A stretch of DNA of 56,373 nt from an uncultured Pelagibacteraceae bacterium (lineage in GTDB: Bacteria; Pseudomonadota; Alphaproteobacteria; Pelagibacterales; Pelagibacteraceae): NCBI GenBank assembly GCA_902578175.1, contig CACHBY010000003.1:1-56373 (forward strand), in the 5' to 3' direction. A program made the position numbers and the translations under genes. The notes under the pieces were generated by a model, which was given only the letters and a program-made list of their open reading frames with translations, was not told where the DNA came from and did not search any database. How positions within the stretch are numbered: position 1 is the first letter of the stretch; the number at the start of each line of letters is the position of its first letter. Below, in pieces: positions 53,200 to 56,373 of the stretch.

Positions 53200-54270
53200 A
53201 TGAGAATAGAAGGAAAAGAGTATCGAACAATATGGTATGAGGAAAGTGTTGTTAAGATAATTGATCAAACTAAGCTACCACACAATTTTGTTATTAAAGA
53301 ATTAAAGACAGTAAAAGACGCAATTAATGCAATAAAGGTAATGGAAGTTAGAGGTGCCCCGCTAATTGGAGCAACTGCAGCTTATGGAATTGTTTTGGCT
53401 ATTCAAGAGAGTAATGATCTTGAATTTATTAAAAAAAGTTCAAACGAATTAATCCAATCTAGACCCACAGCAATAAATTTAAAATGGGCAGTAGATCGTA
53501 TGATAAAAAAATTAACGGGAATTGACAATAATCAAATTTTAAATACAGCTTTAAAAGAAGCTAAAGAAATTTGCGATGAAGATGAAAAGTTTTGTGAGAA
53601 TATAGGTTTTAATGGATTAAAAATAATTGAAGAAGTTTACAATAACAAAAAAAGTACAGTAAATATTTTAACCCATTGTAATGCAGGTTGGTTAGCAACA
53701 ATTAATTGGGGAACAGCAACTTCACCTATTTATCATGCTCATAAAAAAGGAATTCCAGTTCATGTCTGGGTAGATGAAACAAGACCAAGAAACCAAGGTG
53801 CAAATTTAACTTCATATGAGCTAAACGAAGAAGAAATTCCAAATACAATTATTGCTGATAATACAGGAGGTATTTTAATGCAAAGAGGCCAAGTTGATAT
53901 GTGTATTGTTGGAACAGATAGAACTTTATCAAATGGAGATGTGTGTAATAAAATTGGAACTTATCTAAAAGCTTTAGCAGCACATGATAATAAAGTTCCT
54001 TTTTATGTTGCACTTCCAAGTTCAACAATTGATTGGGATATAAAAGATGCAAAAGACATTCCAATAGAGCAAAGAAATACTGATGAATTGTCTCACGTGG
54101 AGGGTGTTGATGAAAATAATCAAGTTAAGAAAGTTTTGATATATCCTGAAAAAAGTAAAGCAATGAATCTAGCTTTTGATGTAACTCCTGCAAAATATGT
54201 AAGTGGATTAATTACTGAGAAAGGAGTATGTGAAGCTTCCTCCAACGGACTAAAAAATTTATTTGAATGA
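53200..54270 (+). CDS. mtnA: Methylthioribose-1-phosphate isomerase
   Basis: This 356-residue protein converts methylthioribose 1-phosphate to methylthioribulose 1-phosphate. Motifs are KVMEVRGAPLIGATAAYG, ILTHCNAGWLATINWGTA with active-site Cys, and CIVGTDRTLSNGDVCNKIGT with active-site Asp. An eIF2B-like fold. It lies 1 bp after the exported protein and overlaps the aldolase gene by 4 bp. Confidence 0.94.
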   Translation: MRIEGKEYRTIWYEESVVKIIDQTKLPHNFVIKELKTVKDAINAIKVMEVRGAPLIGATAAYGIVLAIQESNDLEFIKKSSNELIQSRPTAINLKWAVDRMIKKLTGIDNNQILNTALKEAKEICDEDEKFCENIGFNGLKIIEEVYNNKKSTVNILTHCNAGWLATINWGTATSPIYHAHKKGIPVHVWVDETRPRNQGANLTSYELNEEEIPNTIIADNTGGILMQRGQVDMCIVGTDRTLSNGDVCNKIGTYLKALAAHDNKVPFYVALPSSTIDWDIKDAKDIPIEQRNTDELSHVEGVDENNQVKKVLIYPEKSKAMNLAFDVTPAKYVSGLITEKGVCEASSNGLKNLFE

Positions 54271-54902
54271 AAAATTTAAGCTCTGAAATTATCCGATATT
54301 CAAAAATGTTGAATATAAAAAGATTATCAGTTTTAAGATCTGGAAATATTTCAATTAGGTATAAAAATGGTTTTCTAATTACTCCTTCTGGAAAAAAATA
54401 TTCAACTTTAAAAAATAAAGATATAGTTTTCGTTTCAATAGACGGTGAGTTTGATAAAAAAAAAGGAACTCCTTCCTCAGAATGGAAATTTCATCAAGAT
54501 ATTTATAAAAATAAAAAAGAAGCTAAGGCGATTGTTCATGCTCATTCAACAAATGCAACCGCTTTATCTACTCATAATAAAGGGATCCCTTCTTTTCATT
54601 ACATGGTTGCAATGGCTGGTGGCCATGACATTAAATGTGCGAAATATGCAACCTTTGGAACAAGAGAGTTATCTAAAAATATTTTGAGAGCTCTAAAAGA
54701 TAGAAAAGCTTGCCTAATTGCAAATCACGGTCAGATTGCATTTGAAGATAGTTTGCCTAAAGCTTTTGAGTTAGCTGAAGAGGTTGAAAATATATCGCTT
54801 CAGTATATAACGAGCCTAAAATTGGGTAAGCCTAAAATTCTTTCTATAAAAGAAATGAAAAAAGTTTTATCCAAAGCTAAAAATTATAAAAAGGACAGCT
54901 AA
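54267..54902 (+). CDS. Class II aldolase/adducin family protein, probable methylthioribulose-1-phosphate aldolase
   Basis: This 211-residue protein has SGNISIRYKNGFLITPSGK, PSSEWKFHQDIY (acid Glu), IVHAHSTNATALS (zinc HxH) and ANHGQIA (zinc His), as in fuculose-phosphate aldolase. After mtnP and mtnA the natural substrate is methylthioribulose 1-phosphate, split to DHAP and methylthioacetaldehyde (the DHAP shunt, known in R. rubrum and E. coli). MtnB dehydratase is the alternative in the same family, but mtnC/D are not here. Confidence 0.78.
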   Translation: MKNLSSEIIRYSKMLNIKRLSVLRSGNISIRYKNGFLITPSGKKYSTLKNKDIVFVSIDGEFDKKKGTPSSEWKFHQDIYKNKKEAKAIVHAHSTNATALSTHNKGIPSFHYMVAMAGGHDIKCAKYATFGTRELSKNILRALKDRKACLIANHGQIAFEDSLPKAFELAEEVENISLQYITSLKLGKPKILSIKEMKKVLSKAKNYKKDS

Positions 54903-55942
54903 TGACTAAAGTTGGAGAGCATATAACTCTAGACATCATTGGAACAACAAAAGAGTATGATCCTTCTGTTTATGAAAAAGTAATTCACGAAATCGCAAAA
55001 GCTGCAAAAGTAACGATATTAAAAATTTCTAAATATAAATTTGAACCACAAGGTTTTACAATATTGGCTCTTTTAGCAGAAAGTCATATCAGCTTTCATA
55101 CATTCCCTGAAAAAGGAATTATTAGTTTTGATTTTTTTACATGCGGAAAGGTAAATCCATCAGTTGCAATTGATATAATTAAAAAAGAATTTGAACATAC
55201 AAGAATTGTTAAAAAAGAATTTAATAGGGATACAAAATCACTTTATCACGACATTTATAGTTCTCCAGGTTTGCAAAAATCGTATGTTGTAAATGATGTT
55301 TTAGAAGATTTTAAATCTAAAGTTGGTCAGCATATTGAAATTTTAGATCTTGAGCAGTTTGGAAAATCACTATTTATAGATGGTGAAATTCAAGTTGCTG
55401 CGACTGATGAACACTTATATAGCTCAACTTTTGTTGGTTCAGGTTTAAATTTAAACAAAGATAATGAAAGAGCAGCTATCATTGGAGGTGGAGATGGTGG
55501 TGTTGCAAGAGAATGTATTTCTAAAAATTTTAATTTTATTGATTGGTATGAGCTAGATCCAGAAGTTGTAGATGTTTGCAATAAACATCTTGGTGATATT
55601 GGGAAAAAAGCTACCGAAAAAAATTCAGTTAAATGTGTATGGGGAGATGCATTTGAAAGTATTAAATCAGTTTCTGATGATACTTACGATCATATTTTTG
55701 TTGATCTAAATGATGATCAATTTTGCATCGATCTAGCAGCTAAAAATATGGACTCTTTGGTGAGAATATTAAAACCAAAAGGTGTCATTACAGCTCAAGT
55801 TGGTAGTCAGGATAAAAAACCTAAACAAGTAGATAACTGGTTAAACGTATTTAATCAAAATTTTGGTAATGCTAAATTATCTAGAGTTTACATACCAAGT
55901 TTCGATTGTGCTTGGAACTTTTCATCCTCAATAAATCATTAA
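54902..55942 (+). CDS. Fused S-adenosylmethionine decarboxylase / spermidine synthase-like protein
   Basis: This 346-residue protein has an N-terminal SpeD domain with S61 in AESHISFH as the pyruvoyl-forming residue, H66 and C81 (FTCGK), matching the bacterial S63/H68/C83 set. From about residue 115 an aminopropyltransferase domain follows: LFIDGEIQVAATDEHLYSS, IIGGGDGGVARE and YELDPEVVDVC. The usual Q-x-T-E-x-D-E-x-x-Y-H pattern is changed (AATDEHLYS), so polyamine choice may differ. It makes MTA as by-product, which the upstream genes recycle. The start shares a base with the aldolase stop. Confidence 0.88.
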   Translation: MTKVGEHITLDIIGTTKEYDPSVYEKVIHEIAKAAKVTILKISKYKFEPQGFTILALLAESHISFHTFPEKGIISFDFFTCGKVNPSVAIDIIKKEFEHTRIVKKEFNRDTKSLYHDIYSSPGLQKSYVVNDVLEDFKSKVGQHIEILDLEQFGKSLFIDGEIQVAATDEHLYSSTFVGSGLNLNKDNERAAIIGGGDGGVARECISKNFNFIDWYELDPEVVDVCNKHLGDIGKKATEKNSVKCVWGDAFESIKSVSDDTYDHIFVDLNDDQFCIDLAAKNMDSLVRILKPKGVITAQVGSQDKKPKQVDNWLNVFNQNFGNAKLSRVYIPSFDCAWNFSSSINH

Positions 55943-55999
55943 TTTTTCTTTTTTCTTTTCCAAAATTGTGAAATAATTATTCCAATTAAAGGAGAAAAT

Positions 56000-56373
56000 A
56001 TGAATATATTCAAAAAAACTATTTTAACAGTTCTAGCTTCTTTTTTAATCATCGGAAATGTTTCTGCTGAGAAAATTAAAATTGGAACTGAAGGTGCTTA
56101 TCCTCCATGGAATTCAAAAGATGCTTCTGGCAATTTAATTGGGTTTGAGGTCGAGTTAGCTCAAGAGCTTTGTAAAATTATGAAGTACGAATGTACAATC
56201 GTTGAGCAAGATTGGGATGGAATGATACCTGCATTAGTAATGAGAAAATTTGATGCGATCATGGCTGGTATGTCAATCACTGATGAAAGAAAGAAAACAA
56301 TAACTTTCTCACAAGGTTATGCTGATGAAGTTGCATCTCTTGCTGTAATGAAAGGTTCAAGCTTAGAAGGTAT
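56000..56373 (+). CDS. Amino-acid-type ABC transporter substrate-binding protein, 3' end cut off by window
   Basis: The frame opens at ATG 56000 with GGAG at 55991-55994 and runs off the right edge. It has a signal peptide (IFKKTILTVLASFLIIGNVSA) and the family 3 binding-protein start IKIGTEGAYPPWNSKDASGN, FEVELAQELCKIM, WDGMIPALVMRKFDAIMAGM, SITDERKK. Such proteins bind basic amino acids, opines or similar. The 57-bp gap after the SpeD/SpeE gene holds no clear hairpin. Given its place, polyamine precursors such as arginine are possible, not shown. Confidence 0.88.
   Translation, partial: MNIFKKTILTVLASFLIIGNVSAEKIKIGTEGAYPPWNSKDASGNLIGFEVELAQELCKIMKYECTIVEQDWDGMIPALVMRKFDAIMAGMSITDERKKTITFSQGYADEVASLAVMKGSSLEG

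Noticed and set aside
54267..54902. mtnB call for the aldolase
   Set aside because: Motifs look more like fuculose-phosphate aldolase and no mtnC/D is adjacent; kept as alternative.
1..56373. CRISPR arrays, insertion sequences, prophage, integrase genes
   Set aside because: No repeated spacer units, transposase or phage motifs were seen anywhere on either strand.

Overview
The window reads as a chromosomal piece of a SAR11-type marine alphaproteobacterium (Pelagibacterales, 'Candidatus Pelagibacter'-like). This is inferred, not proven. The DNA is very AT-rich and Lys/Asn/Ile-rich in coding. Genes are packed with overlaps of 1 to 26 bp, and no gene-free stretch exceeds about 220 bp. The content suits an ocean osmolyte user: glycine betaine, taurine, TRAP and sugar uptake, a dimethylglycine-dehydrogenase-like enzyme, and a fused AdoMet decarboxylase/spermidine synthase. 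No phage, insertion sequence or CRISPR array is visible.

Layout. 1-5210: end of a sugar-acid catabolic operon (FAH hydrolase, MR-type dehydratase, SMP-30 lactonase) running into PEP carboxylase. 5211-9414: CcdA, azoreductase, a gamma-butyrobetaine-hydroxylase-like dioxygenase, a HisN-like phosphatase, DUF924 and DUF952. 9393-12758 (minus strand): two SMR proteins, both lacking the catalytic glutamate, and seven small single-domain proteins. 12923-15402: a membrane protein, cysE-cysK and a VOC protein. 15512-20478: proXVW, a LysE-type exporter and a hydrolase. 20465-24309 (minus): a MalEFG-like transporter without an ATPase gene, plus a HAD protein lacking both motif-I aspartates. 24395-28567: an uncharacterised MetE-core / double-SnoaL / bicupin cluster. 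28564-33109: rhodanese, HpsN-type dehydrogenase, phosphotransacetylase, BASS transporter, and a regulator with a duplicated winged helix. 33226-37062: microprotein, Ldh2-type dehydrogenase, epoxide hydrolase and aldehyde dehydrogenase. 37285-40208: TRAP transporter. 40225-49120: tauABC (minus) divergent from tpa-ald-DMGDH-like, a taurine use locus. 49163-50787: a second microprotein, tRNA(CAU), and a TPR/2OG-oxygenase protein. 50830-55942: apt divergent from mtnP - hydrolase - mtnA - class II aldolase - speD/speE fusion, a polyamine, methylthioadenosine and adenine recycling locus. 56000-end: start of an amino-acid binding protein.

Most notable: (i) each of the four complete binding-protein genes (proX, the MalE-like gene, dctP, tauA) is followed, before its membrane or ATPase genes, by a hairpin with a perfect stem of at least 11 bp; (ii) the paired SMR proteins without Glu14; (iii) a taurine permease with a roughly 290-residue insertion bracketed by two cysteines; (iv) the MetE-core/SnoaL/cupin cluster; (v) two related tail-anchored microproteins; (vi) the compact MTA-recycling locus.
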